A stretch of 64,000 nt of DNA. It comes from RI-231 sp041394905 (GTDB lineage Bacteria; Acidobacteriota; Terriglobia; Bryobacterales; UBA6623). A program made the position numbers and the translations under genes. The notes beneath the pieces were generated by a model. The model ran no database searches. It saw only the letters and a list, made by a program, of their open reading frames with translations, and was not told where the DNA came from. The stretch is taken from assembly GCA_041394905.1 (NCBI GenBank), contig JAWKHJ010000007.1, positions 186,001 to 250,000 on the forward strand. The letters run 5' to 3'. This document shows positions 16,435 through 25,840 of this stretch, piece by piece (the first letter of the stretch is position 1; each line of letters opens with the position of its first letter).

Positions 16435-19400
16435 CTAGTCGCCGGCCGTCTGGGCGGACTCCAGGTCGAAATCCTCGGCGCGCGACGCCTCCCGCGACTC
16501 GCGGCGCGCTCGAGCGTGAAGTAGACCACCGGAATGAACACAAGCGTGATCAGCGTGGACGAGGTGAGGCCGCCGATCACCACGCGCGCCATCGGCGCTT
16601 GCAGCTCGCCGCCTTCGCCGAGGCCCAAGGCCATTGGCAGCAGACCGAGCACCGTGGTGATGGTGGTCATCAGAATCGGCCGCAGCCGCCTGGATCCCGC
16701 CGTCACGACCGCGTCGCGAACGCCGTAGCCGTGCTCGCGTCGCAGCAGGTTGGTGTAGTCCACCAGCACGATCGCGTTGTTGACCACGATGCCGACTAGC
16801 ACGATCACACCCAGGAATCCCTGCATGTTGAACGTAGTGCCTGTCAGCAGCAAAGTCAGCGCCACGCCCACGAAGGCAAGCGGGGCCGAGAAAAGGATGA
16901 TGAACGGGTCGCGCACCGACTCGAACTGCGCCGCCATCACCATGTAGACCAACAGCAGCGCCAGCAAGGCGGCGAAGGTCATCTGCCGAAACGCCTCCTG
17001 CTGTTCCTCGTACTCGCCGCCGAAGATGAACTCATAATCGGCCGGACGCGAAATCTGGCCCAATTTGGCACGCAGGTCCTGGACCACGCTGCCCAAATCA
17101 CGGTCCTCGATGATGCCGCTGACCACGATGATGCGCTGCTGGTCCGCACGTGTAATTTCGACCGGCCCCTCGCGGCGCTGTGTGGACGACCGCCGAGGCA
17201 GGGATCGTGCCTCCGTCGGGCAGCCGCAGGAGACTTGGCCAATCTGCGAGATGTCGAGTCGGTCCTGCTCAGCCAACCGCACCAGAATGTCGAACTCGTC
17301 GCCTTCCTCGCGGTACATCGAAGCCCGAGTGCCGCCAATCGCGGTCTCCATCGCCTGAGCCACCTGCGAGACCGTCAGGCCCATGCTGTGCGCCTTCTGG
17401 CGATCTACACGGACGACGAGCTCGGGCGTACCCGGCTGCCGGCTCAACTGCGCGCTCGCCACGCCGTCGGTCGAGAGCATCGCCGCCAGAGCCTCGTCGG
17501 CCAACCGCTTGGAGATCTCCGGATCATGGCCTCGCACTTCCACTGAAAGCCGTCCGTCGCCGAAGGCGCTGCCGCCGTGCGTACGTACCGAGCCGCGGAC
17601 TCGCGTTTGGACGATCATGCCAGGCCCCGGCGTCAACAGCCCACGCAGCTCGCCTGCGATTTCGGCTGCCGAGCGTTCGCGCTCGTCCTGATCGATCAGG
17701 TAGATGCGCATGTCGCCTTCGTTGCCGCCTTCGGCTCGCCAAGTGCTGTCGCTGCCGGCTTCGGACATGATCGAACGCGCCTCGGGAACGTGCTCACGCA
17801 CGGTCTGTTCCATGCGCTTCATGACCTGGTCCGTCACTTCCACGCGCGTCCCTGGTTCGAGCGTCACGCTGATCCAGATCATGCCTTCGTCTAGCTCCGG
17901 CTCGAGCTCGACGCCGATCAACGGCCACACGTAGACCGCGCCCGCAAACAATAGCGCGGCCGAGCCGGCGACGATCGCGCGGTGGTCGAGCGACCAGCCG
18001 AGCGTGTTCTCGTAAGTCCGCGACAAGCCATCGAGCCGGCGTCCAATCCAGCCGCTGAGGCCGCGGCTCTTGTCCGTCCGCTGCTTGCGCAAAAACTTTG
18101 AGCACAGCATGGGAACGATCGTGATTGCCGAGAGCAACGAGCAGAACAGCGCGAACGACACAACCCAGGCCAACTGCTGGAACGTCTGTCCGGCCACGCC
18201 CTGCATGAACAGCACCGGGACAAACACCGCGATCGTCGTCAGAGTCGACGCCGTGATCGCCACCGAAACTTCCTTCGAGCCGAGAATCGCGGCTTCCTTA
18301 CCATCGAGGCCCTCCTCGCGATGGCGGAAGATGTTCTCGAGCACGACGATGGCGTTGTCGACCAACATGCCGACGCCCAGCGCCAACCCGCCGAAGCTCA
18401 CCGTGTTTAACGTAAAGCCGTTGAAGTACATCAGCGCGAATGTGGCAATCACCGAGATCGGAATCGCCACGCCGATGATGAGGGTCGAGGTAAAGCTGCG
18501 CAGGAAGAACAGCAAGACGAAGATCGCCAACAGGCCGCCAACCATGGTCGACGTCTTCACGTTGTTCACGGACGCGACGATGAATTCGGACGAATCCCAC
18601 GGAATGCCAACCGAGATCGACGAGTAGTCGCGATTGATCTTGTCGACCTCTTCGCGCACCACCTGGGCCACTTCCACCGTGTTGGCCCCGGACTGCTTGT
18701 AAACGTAGAGCCGGACGGCAGGCTTGCCGTCGACGCTGACCTTGAAGCGCACGTCCTCGTGCGAATCCTCAACCGTAGCGATGTCGCGGATGTAGATGTT
18801 GACGCCGTTTCGCGTCGCGACGGCCACGTCGAGGATGTCCTGGATGTCATCGAACTCGCCCTCGGTGCGAACGAGCACCTCGTAGCGGCCTTCTTGTACT
18901 GGACCGACCGGGCGATTGAGGTTCTCGTTGCGTAGCGTCGAGACGACATCGTTGACTGAGAGATTCAGCGCTTGAAGCTTTTCGAGCGAGAGCTTGACCT
19001 GAATTTGCCTCCGCAGCCCGCCGCGGATGTCGGTGGCGGCTACGCCGGGGGCGCGCTCCAGGCGGTACTGGATGTTCTTCTCCGCGAAGAAGCGCAATTC
19101 CTTGGCGTCCATTTCGGGCGAGGAGACGGTGAGGTAGAGGATGGGATACTGCGAGACGTCGTACTTGTAAAGCGTCGGCGGCTCGATGTCATCGGGCAGC
19201 GCGCTGCGCCGACGGTCGAGCCGCGAGCGCATCTCAGCGGCGGCCTCGTCGAGGTTGGTGCCGTAGCCGAAACGCAGCCGGACGCTGGCGCGGCCTTCGG
19301 AAGAGGATGAAGTGATTTCTTCGACGCCAGGCGTAGCGGCCAGAGCCTGCTCGAGCGGCCGCGCGACCAGAGTTTCCATCTCCTGCGGCGCAACGCCCGG

Positions 19401-19553
19401 GTACCCCACGTTGACGCTCAACGTCGGATATTCGGTCTCTGGCATGAGGTCAACCGGTATCTCGACAAACGCAATCCCCCCAAGGAGCACGGCCATCAGA
19501 CAAGCCATGATCACGGTGACAGGACGATGAATTGAGAATTCCGGAAGACTCAT
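16435..19553 (-). CDS. RND efflux pump inner-membrane permease (AcrB/HAE1-like), frameshifted
   Basis: About 1040 residues starting at ATG 19553 (MSLPEFSIHRPVTVIMACL). It has the two six-helix halves with large periplasmic loops typical of RND pumps, the proton-relay helix GVGMLVDNAIVVLENI in TM4 and the matching GIVVNNAIVLVDY in TM10. It resembles hydrophobe/amphiphile exporters rather than metal pumps. Between about 17238 and 17175 the open frame reads nonsense, whereas another frame gives LRLPDGGTIPASAVVHTA, the expected family sequence; a compensating pair of indels explains this (first one: TCC for TCCC). Near 16495 a further shift hides the natural end EASRAEDFDLESAQTAGD and stop at 16435. 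No adaptor or TolC partner is adjacent. Confidence 0.9.
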
Positions 19554-19658
19554 AAATGCACTAGAGGGCGCACGGACCCGCCCTCTTATAGACACGTCAG
19601 CTAGACCGGAAAGGTTACGGTTGTACAGATTTTGTGCAGATTGTGTGCACTTGTCGGG

Positions 19659-21377
19659 CTAGCTCGCGGGCTGGCGCAGGTCTTTTAGATTGAGCCGCCA
19701 GCCGCCCCAGTAGTCATCCGCCTCGACGGCGTAAGCGGCATCCATTGCGGAGCCGGCCGGAAGAGCGGGGTGGAGTTGGGCCATTCGCCAACCCATCGCC
19801 CAGAGGTTCGAGCCGCCGTGGTCGAGCCGTAGCTTGAGGTGCTTTTCCTTGAGCACGCGCGGCTCGGCCAGCAGCCGCACGCCGGCGGTGGCGAAGACCG
19901 GCGTCGGGTTGCCCAGCCCGTGAGGTGCGAGCTTGGCGATCGAACCCATCAGCTCGTCGCCGATGGCGGCGAATTCGAGCTCGTCGTCGACCATCAGCTC
20001 GGGGATAAAGTCGTCGGGCCCGAGCAGGTTCAGCGCGTGCTCGTTCAAGCCCTCGCGCAAGGCCTCGATGCGCTCGGCCTTGAGTGAGCAGCCTGCCGCC
20101 ATCTTGTGCCCGCCGAAGCGTTCGAAGATCGGGGCCAGCGCCTCGAGCGCCTCGACCAAGTGGAACGCCGGGATGCTGCGGCCCGATCCGGTCGCCAGGC
20201 CCGTTTCCGGGTCGATACTCAGTACCAGCGTCGGCCGGTGGAAGCGTTCGACGATGCGGCTGGCGCAGATGCCGATGACGCCCGGGTGCCAGCCCTCGCC
20301 CTCGACCACCAGGAACGGCAACACGTCCGGCGGCGGGACTCGTCCAAGCCGCTCGAGAATCTCTTCGACGACGGCTTCTTCCGCAGCTTGGCGTTCGGCG
20401 TTGAGGCCGTCGAGCTTCTGCGCCAGCTCGCGGGCGCGCTCGGGGTCAGCGGTGGTAAAGAGCTCGACCACGTCGCGGGCGGTGTCCATGCGGCCGGCGG
20501 CATTGATGCGCGGGCCGATGCGGAAACCAACGTCGCCAGCCGAAACCAGTCCTTTTTCTCGCAAACCGGCGACTTCGAGCAGCGCGTCGAGCCCCGGGTT
20601 GCGCGGTGTACGCAGCCCTTCGAGGCCGATCTTGACGAAGACGCGATTCTCGCCCGCCAGCGGCACCAAGTCCGCGACCGTGCCGATGGCGACGATCTTG
20701 AGCATCGAAGTAAGGATCTTCGCGACCTTCTCGCGCGGCCAGTCCGTCTCGGTCAGCAGCGCCTGGGCGAGCTTGAAGGCGATGCCGACGCCGCAAAGGT
20801 TCTTGTCGGGGTAGTCGCAGCCGGGTTGGTTGGGGTTGATCACCGCCAACGCCCGGGGCGCGGCCTCTTCAGGCAGGTGGTGGTCGGTGATGATGGCGTC
20901 GATCCCCAGTTCGCGCGCCCGCTCGACCACCGCCGCTTCGCGGATGCCGGTGTCGACGCTGATCAGCAGCTTGACGCCTTCGCTCGCCGCGCGCTCGATC
21001 ACGTCCTCGCGCATGCCGTAGCCTTCGCGCACGCGGTGCGGCACGTGGAACGAAGCCTCGCCGCCGAGCAGCTCGAACGTCTTGAGCAACAGCACGGTCG
21101 CGGTCGTGCCGTCGACATCGTAGTCGCCGTAGATGAGGATCTTTTCCTTCGCCTCGATCGCCTTACCGATGCGGTCGACCGCCGCGCGCATGCCGAGCAG
21201 GCGAAACGGATCAAGCAACTGGTTGAGAGAGGGCTCGAGAAACGCGGCCGCGGCGTCGGGATCGGAGACGCCGCGCTGGGTGAGCAATCGCGCCGTGATG
21301 GCCGGGATGCCGAGGGCGGCGCGAATGCGTTCCGCGGCTGCGGAGTCGTGGTCGCGGCTGACCCAGCGGCGCTGCAT
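19659..21377 (-). CDS. recJ: Single-stranded-DNA-specific 5'-3' exonuclease RecJ
   Basis: 572-residue DHH-superfamily nuclease for recombination and mismatch repair. Motif I is IYGDYDVDGTTATVLL near residue 85, motif II SVDTGIREA near 145, and the DHH motif is IITDHHLPEEA near 163; the DHHA1-type GGHKMAAGCSL lies near 400, followed by the OB-like C-terminal domain. Length is typical. The ATG at 21377 overlaps the stop of the aldehyde dehydrogenase as TGATG, so recJ translation is coupled to a microcompartment gene, an unusual neighbour. The frame is intact. Confidence 0.96.
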   Translation of the reverse strand: MQRRWVSRDHDSAAAERIRAALGIPAITARLLTQRGVSDPDAAAAFLEPSLNQLLDPFRLLGMRAAVDRIGKAIEAKEKILIYGDYDVDGTTATVLLLKTFELLGGEASFHVPHRVREGYGMREDVIERAASEGVKLLISVDTGIREAAVVERARELGIDAIITDHHLPEEAAPRALAVINPNQPGCDYPDKNLCGVGIAFKLAQALLTETDWPREKVAKILTSMLKIVAIGTVADLVPLAGENRVFVKIGLEGLRTPRNPGLDALLEVAGLREKGLVSAGDVGFRIGPRINAAGRMDTARDVVELFTTADPERARELAQKLDGLNAERQAAEEAVVEEILERLGRVPPPDVLPFLVVEGEGWHPGVIGICASRIVERFHRPTLVLSIDPETGLATGSGRSIPAFHLVEALEALAPIFERFGGHKMAAGCSLKAERIEALREGLNEHALNLLGPDDFIPELMVDDELEFAAIGDELMGSIAKLAPHGLGNPTPVFATAGVRLLAEPRVLKEKHLKLRLDHGGSNLWAMGWRMAQLHPALPAGSAMDAAYAVEADDYWGGWRLNLKDLRQPAS

Positions 21378-23240
21378 CACTCGGTCATGACGAGGATGTC
21401 GCCGTCGAGGTCGAAATCGCGCGCCGCCGGAGTAACGATCGTCTTGCGGTTGATGTAGATCTTCTTCCCGAGCGTGCGCGCGGCGGGCATCGTCTTCGGA
21501 GACGAAGTCGACGGTCTGAACCTGAGCGCCGGCGGCTTGGGCTCAGCCGCAGGAGCGGGAGCAGCCGGAGCGGAGGCGGAAACAGCGGCCGGCTGCGCGC
21601 CGAGCAGGCGCAGGCGTGCAGGTTGGCCGCGGGAGCGACGCTCGGGCCGCGGCCGGCCAAGAAGCGGTCGACGACCTGGGTCGCGGCGTCGCGGGCGGTC
21701 GGTTTGTTCGCCATGATGTTCGCTGCGGGCTTTGCCGGGGCGGCCACCCGGTCTTGCGCGCCAAATAGCGGTCAACAGCGGCGGCGATGTCGCCCCGCCC
21801 GGCCCCTTGCGGCGCCGCGGCCGCCGCCTTGGGAATGTTCTCGCCCCGGAAGTAAGCCTTCGCCTCAGGGCTGGTGAACGCCTCTTCGGGCTCTCGCACT
21901 TTGAAGGCGATGCGCTTGATGTTGATCAAGTGCAGCGGCGTTACGTTGTCCGAAGTCGAGTTACCGGCCACTGCGCCGCAACCGAGCGTCATCGCCGGGG
22001 CCACGTTGGTCGTGATGCCGGTCGAGCCTTGCGGCGACGGCGTGTTCACAAGCACGCGGAAAGCCGGCATCCGCATGCCGTACTTTTTGACGTTCTCGCG
22101 CGAGGACGAGTAGATCACGCAGGTGTGCCCGTCGCCGCCGAAGCGCAGAATGCCTGCGCACGCCTCGACGCCCGCCTCAAAACTCGGCACGAACAGCACT
22201 GAGAGGACCGGCGAGAGCTTTTCCATCGAGAGCGGGTGCTCGCGCCCCACGCCCTGAATCTCGACCGCTAGGATGCGCTCGGATTCCGGGATCGCAAAGC
22301 CCGCCATCGCGGCGATCTTCTGCGGCGATTGGCCGACGCAATCCGGGTTGATGCCGAACGAGTGCGTGACCAACAGCTTCTCAAGCGCCTTGCCCTGTTC
22401 GGCGTCGCAAAGATACGCCCCGTGCGCGGCGAGCGCGCGCCAGACCTCTTCACGGTGACGCTCTTCGACGACGATCGTCTGCTCGGAGGAGCAAACGGTT
22501 CCGAAATCGAAGCTCTTGCCGTCGACGACCTGCCGCACGGCGTCTTCAATGTTCGCCGTCGAGTCGATCAGCACCGGGACATTGCCGGGACCGACGCCCA
22601 AAGCCGGCTTGCCGCTCGAGTAGGCGGCGCGCACGATGCCCGATCCGCCGGTCGAGAGGATGATGCCGGTGCGGTGGTGCCGCATCAACTCGTTGGTGCC
22701 CTGGATCGTCGCCTCGTTCACGCACTGCACCACGCCCTCGGGCGCGCCGGCGTCCACGGCCGCCTGGGCGAGCAACGCCGCAGCCTGACAAGTGCAGCGG
22801 CGGGCGCGCGGGTGCGGGCTGATGACGATCGTATTGCGCGACTTGAGCGCAATCAAGACTTTGTAGAAAACCGTCGAAGTCGGGTTGGTCGTCGGCAGGA
22901 TTGCGGCGACCACGCCCATCGGCTCGGCGACCTCGATCAGGCCTTCCTCTTCGCTCTCCCGGATCACGCCGGCGGTCTTGAGGGGCCGAATGTAGCGGTG
23001 CAGCGTGTCGGAGTTGAGCAGGTTTTTCGCGATCTTGTCGCGGACGTTGCCATAGCCCGTCTCCTCGACCGCAAGTTCGGCGAGCGCGACGGCGTTTTCG
23101 CGCGCAACCTGGGCCACGCGGTCGACGATCGCGTCAACCTGCTCTTGCGAGTAGTCGCGGTACTTCAGGAATGCGTCGTAGGCCGCTTGGACCTTCTGAC
23201 GGACTTCCTGGAGCGAGCGAAGATCCTTGTCTTCGAGCAT
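21377..23240 (-). CDS. Acylating aldehyde dehydrogenase of a bacterial microcompartment, with long C-terminal tail; frameshifted at the end
   Basis: CoA-acylating aldehyde dehydrogenase (PduP/EutE-like) converting an aldehyde to acyl-CoA inside a shell. Visible are AILPTTNPTSTVF near residue 115, GVGPGNVPVLID near 215, the catalytic-Cys block FDFGTVCSSEQTIVVEE near 245, and GDGHTCVIYS near 350. The catalytic core ends near residue 460. The tail then reads GDIAAAVDRYLARKTG, and after restoring one G near 21757 ARDAATQVVDRFLAGR; both are short amphipathic helices like the encapsulation peptides that target enzymes into microcompartments. An Ala/Pro linker follows and finally KKIYINRKTIVTPAARDF, which resembles the start of EutQ. 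About four indels lie between 21757 and 21460, mostly in G/C runs. Next to the BMC shell gene and overlapping recJ. Confidence 0.88.
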
Positions 23241-23260
23241 CAGATGCCGGCGTTTCGCGC

Positions 23261-23551
23261 TCAGTCAGCCGAGCCGCTGGAGACGTTTTTGGGCGTGATG
23301 AGCTCGGTGTCGTCAGTCGGACCGGGGATCACGTGAACGCTGACGAGCTCGCCGACGCGGCGAGCGGCGGCGGCGCCGGCGTCAGTGGCGGCCTTAACCG
23401 CGCCTACGTCGCCGCGACAGGTGACGAGCACGACCGCGGCGCCGACGAACTCTTTGCCTTCGAGCGTCACGTTGGCGGCCTTGACCATCGCATCGGCGGC
23501 TTCGATGGCGCCGGTAAGCCCCTTGGTTTCAATCATTCCTAGCGCACGCAT
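23261..23551 (-). CDS. BMC-H microcompartment shell protein (PduA/EutM-like)
   Basis: 96 residues that form one BMC domain: MRALGMIETKGLTGAIEAAD, then VGAAVVLVTCRGDVGAVKAA and GELVSVHVIPGP. Such proteins assemble as hexamers that tile the shell of a microcompartment. The length, the single domain and the lack of circular permutation identify the BMC-H type. It is the first gene of a run BMC-H, aldehyde dehydrogenase, recJ, all on the minus strand, 20 bases from the next gene. No BMC-P vertex protein, PduL phosphotransacylase or lyase is in the window, so this is either a satellite locus or the edge of a split one. Confidence 0.95.
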   Translation of the reverse strand: MRALGMIETKGLTGAIEAADAMVKAANVTLEGKEFVGAAVVLVTCRGDVGAVKAATDAGAAAARRVGELVSVHVIPGPTDDTELITPKNVSSGSAD

Positions 23552-23710
23552 GTATAGGTTCCCTCAATACGGAGCAAAGCTGAAGGTAGCACACCCCGAA
23601 AGACCCACACAAACGCCGACCCACCGCAAACACGACCGCAAAAAAATGTGTTGAAGTCGCCCTGTTTCCGATTGCCGCGGCTTCGGGGCCGTGATACGTT
23701 CGTTGCGACG

Positions 23711-25192
23711 ATGGAGCAGCCGCTCGAGCGCGTCCCAAACGCCAAGTCCGTCAACGCCGGCGCCGGCTGCCTGATGCTGTTCGGCCTGCCGTTTTTCCTC
23801 GCTGGGCTGCTGTCGCTGTGGGCCGGCTACAGCGAATGGAGCTCAGGCGACCCGCAGGAGAACTGGTGGGTCGCGCTGGTGGTTGGCTCGATGTTTGCTC
23901 TGGTTGGCGGCGGAATCATGGCGGGCGGCTACTTTGGCCGCGGCAAGATGCTCAGCGCCGCCCAAGCCGAGCAGCGACATCCGGCGGAGCCGTGGATGTG
24001 GCGGGACGACTGGGCCCAGGGCCGCGTGGACTCCGACACGCGGGGCGTGATGTGGTTCGCCTGGATTTTCGCGTTCTTCTGGAATGCGATTTCGGCCGTT
24101 CCGCTGATCGCAGGACAAGACCAACTCTCCGATGACCCCTGGGCGCTGGCGCTCGTGGGCCTGTTTCCGTTGGTCGGCGTATTCTTGCTCATCTGGGCCG
24201 TTCGCGCGACGCTTCGTTACCGCAAGTTCGGGGTCTCGCGCTTCGAGCTATCGACTTTGCCGGGCGTAATCGGGGGGCGATTAGCCGGACGCATCGATAC
24301 GCGCCTGCCCGAACCGCCGCCCGAAGGCGTGCGCTTGAGCCTGGATTCGATCCGCATGGTGCGCTCCGGGAAGTCGACGCGCGAGAAGGTGCTTTGGAAG
24401 GACGAGCAGCTCATACCGGCGGCGCGGCTGAGCCGCGGTTGGCAGGGTGTCTCGATTCCAGTCGAGTTCCGGATTCCCGCTGACGCGGAGGAGAGCTCAC
24501 GCGGCTCATACCGCTGTTTATGGCGTCTGTCGGCGGCAGCCGCGGTAGCGGGCGTCGACTTCCACGCTCGCTTTGAGGCGCCGGTCTACCGCACCGCCGA
24601 GAGCGCACGGGCATTCGCGAGGGACACGGACGAGCCAAACTCGACGGATTCGCCCGCCTGGACGTTCGCTTCGGACCATGAGCCCGCCTTCGATCCCGCG
24701 CAAGCAACATTCATTCAGCGACCGAGCCCCATGGGCGGAGTTGAATATTATTTTCCGGCGCGCTCCCAGCGCCGTGGCGGCATGGGTATGTTCCTGTTCC
24801 TCATGCTTTGGCTGAGGGCCTTGGCGGTGATGCTGCATTTTGAAGCGCCTTGGTTCTTCGTGGCGTTTTGGGATTTTTCGCGGCTCTGATTGCGTTCCGG
24901 AGCGATCGACGCGCTGTTTGGAAGCTCGACCGTTCGCGTGGAAGGGGACCGCATTGAGGCGGCGCATCGGATTCTGGGCTTTGGGCGTACACGTTCGATC
25001 CGCTTCGGCGAAATCGCCTCGATCCGAACGGCGGCCGGCTCGACGCAGAGCGAAACAGCGACCCAGGCTTCGCACGTTTGGTGGAACGTGCGCGCCGAAC
25101 GCAAGGCGGGCGGCGACTTCCGCATTGCCCAAAACCTCAGCAAAAAGCAGGAAGCGGAATGGCTCGCGGAACAGTTACGGCGGCGGCTTTAG
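23711..25192 (+). CDS. Membrane protein of unknown function (DUF3592-like layout), frameshifted
   Basis: Starts MEQPLERVPNAKSVNAGAG, then two N-terminal transmembrane helices (LMLFGLPFFLAGLLSLWAGY; WWVALVVGSMFALVGGGIM), a second pair near residues 115-180 (WFAWIFAFFWNAISAVPLIA; LALVGLFPLVGVFLLIWAV), and a large soluble beta-rich domain with RVSL-like text (VRLSLDSIRMVRSGKSTREK) and SYRCLWRLSAAAAVAGVDF. The frame closes at 24889 right after a last hydrophobic segment, but coding resumes as ALFGSSTVRVEGDRIEAAH to a stop at 25192; an indel near 24870-24895 would join them into about 490 residues. The family looks like uncharacterised bacterial DUF3592-type proteins; I do not recognise a function. 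Confidence 0.65.
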
Positions 25193-25340
25193 GAGCATGT
25201 TGCGCGCCTGGGATCGGCTTGTGGTATCCTACAAAGGACTTTTGACCCTTCCCAGCTGTGCTCTCTCCCTAACTTCTTGCGGGACTGAGCGCCGATAGGC
25301 AAAAGCAAAAATCCAACACATAGGAAGTCCCTCGCAGAGA

Positions 25341-25721
25341 ATGGGCTACAACATTTACTTCGGCAACCTGCCCGAGTGGGTTACCGCAGACGACCTCAAG
25401 TCTTGGCTCGATTCGAGCGACTTGGTCGCGGACGCCATCCGCGTGATCCGTGATTTCGAGACGCAGGAGTCCAAGGGCTACGCCTTCGTGGAAGCTCCCA
25501 ACGAAGAAGAGATGCAGGCGATCATTCGCCGCTTTAACCGGGCTCCCATCGACGGGAAGCTCCTCAGAGCAAAAGCCGCCCACCCCAAGGGCGAGAAGCC
25601 GCCTTCACGCGCGCAGCGCCGCGCTCGTCGCCGCGATGCCGGCGAAGTGCGCCGGGGCAAGGGCGCCAACAAGGGCGATCAAGTCGGTACGCTCGGCGAA
25701 GCGCTGCAAAAGGCGCTCTAA
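25341..25721 (+). CDS. RRM-type RNA-binding protein
   Basis: 126 residues: one RNA-recognition motif (residues 1-80) with RNP2 as IYFGNLP and RNP1 as KGYAFVEA, followed by a basic disordered tail (RAQRRARRRDAGEVRRGKG) as in the small bacterial glycine- or arginine-rich RRM proteins, some of which respond to cold. The leader of about 110 bases upstream contains a possible -10 (TATCCT at 25225-25230) and a GGACTT/AAGTCC pair that could close a long stem, so mRNA-level control is possible. A hairpin terminator follows. Target RNAs are unknown. Confidence 0.92.
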   Translation: MGYNIYFGNLPEWVTADDLKSWLDSSDLVADAIRVIRDFETQESKGYAFVEAPNEEEMQAIIRRFNRAPIDGKLLRAKAAHPKGEKPPSRAQRRARRRDAGEVRRGKGANKGDQVGTLGEALQKAL

Positions 25722-25792
25722 GCCGAATTCGACCCCGACGCGGTGTCGAGATCGGTTCTCGCGAAATCGATTTGTGACTACTCGATATCTAT

Positions 25793-25830
25793 CGGCCACG
25801 CGGCTCGCCGTCGCGTGGCCGGTTCGTTTT
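25793..25830. terminator. Hairpin terminator between RRM gene and selA
   Basis: CGGCCACGCG at 25793-25802 pairs perfectly with CGCGTGGCCG at 25812-25821 around a nine-base loop, followed by GTTCGTTTT. It lies between convergent genes and may serve both strands. Confidence 0.75.
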
Positions 25831-25840
25831 GAGGGTCGAT

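Noticed and set aside
23648..23710. An earlier start for the membrane protein
   Set aside because: The added residues (LKSPCFRLPRLRGRD) are basic and unlike the family start; the ATG at 23711 directly precedes the polar N-terminus and first helix.
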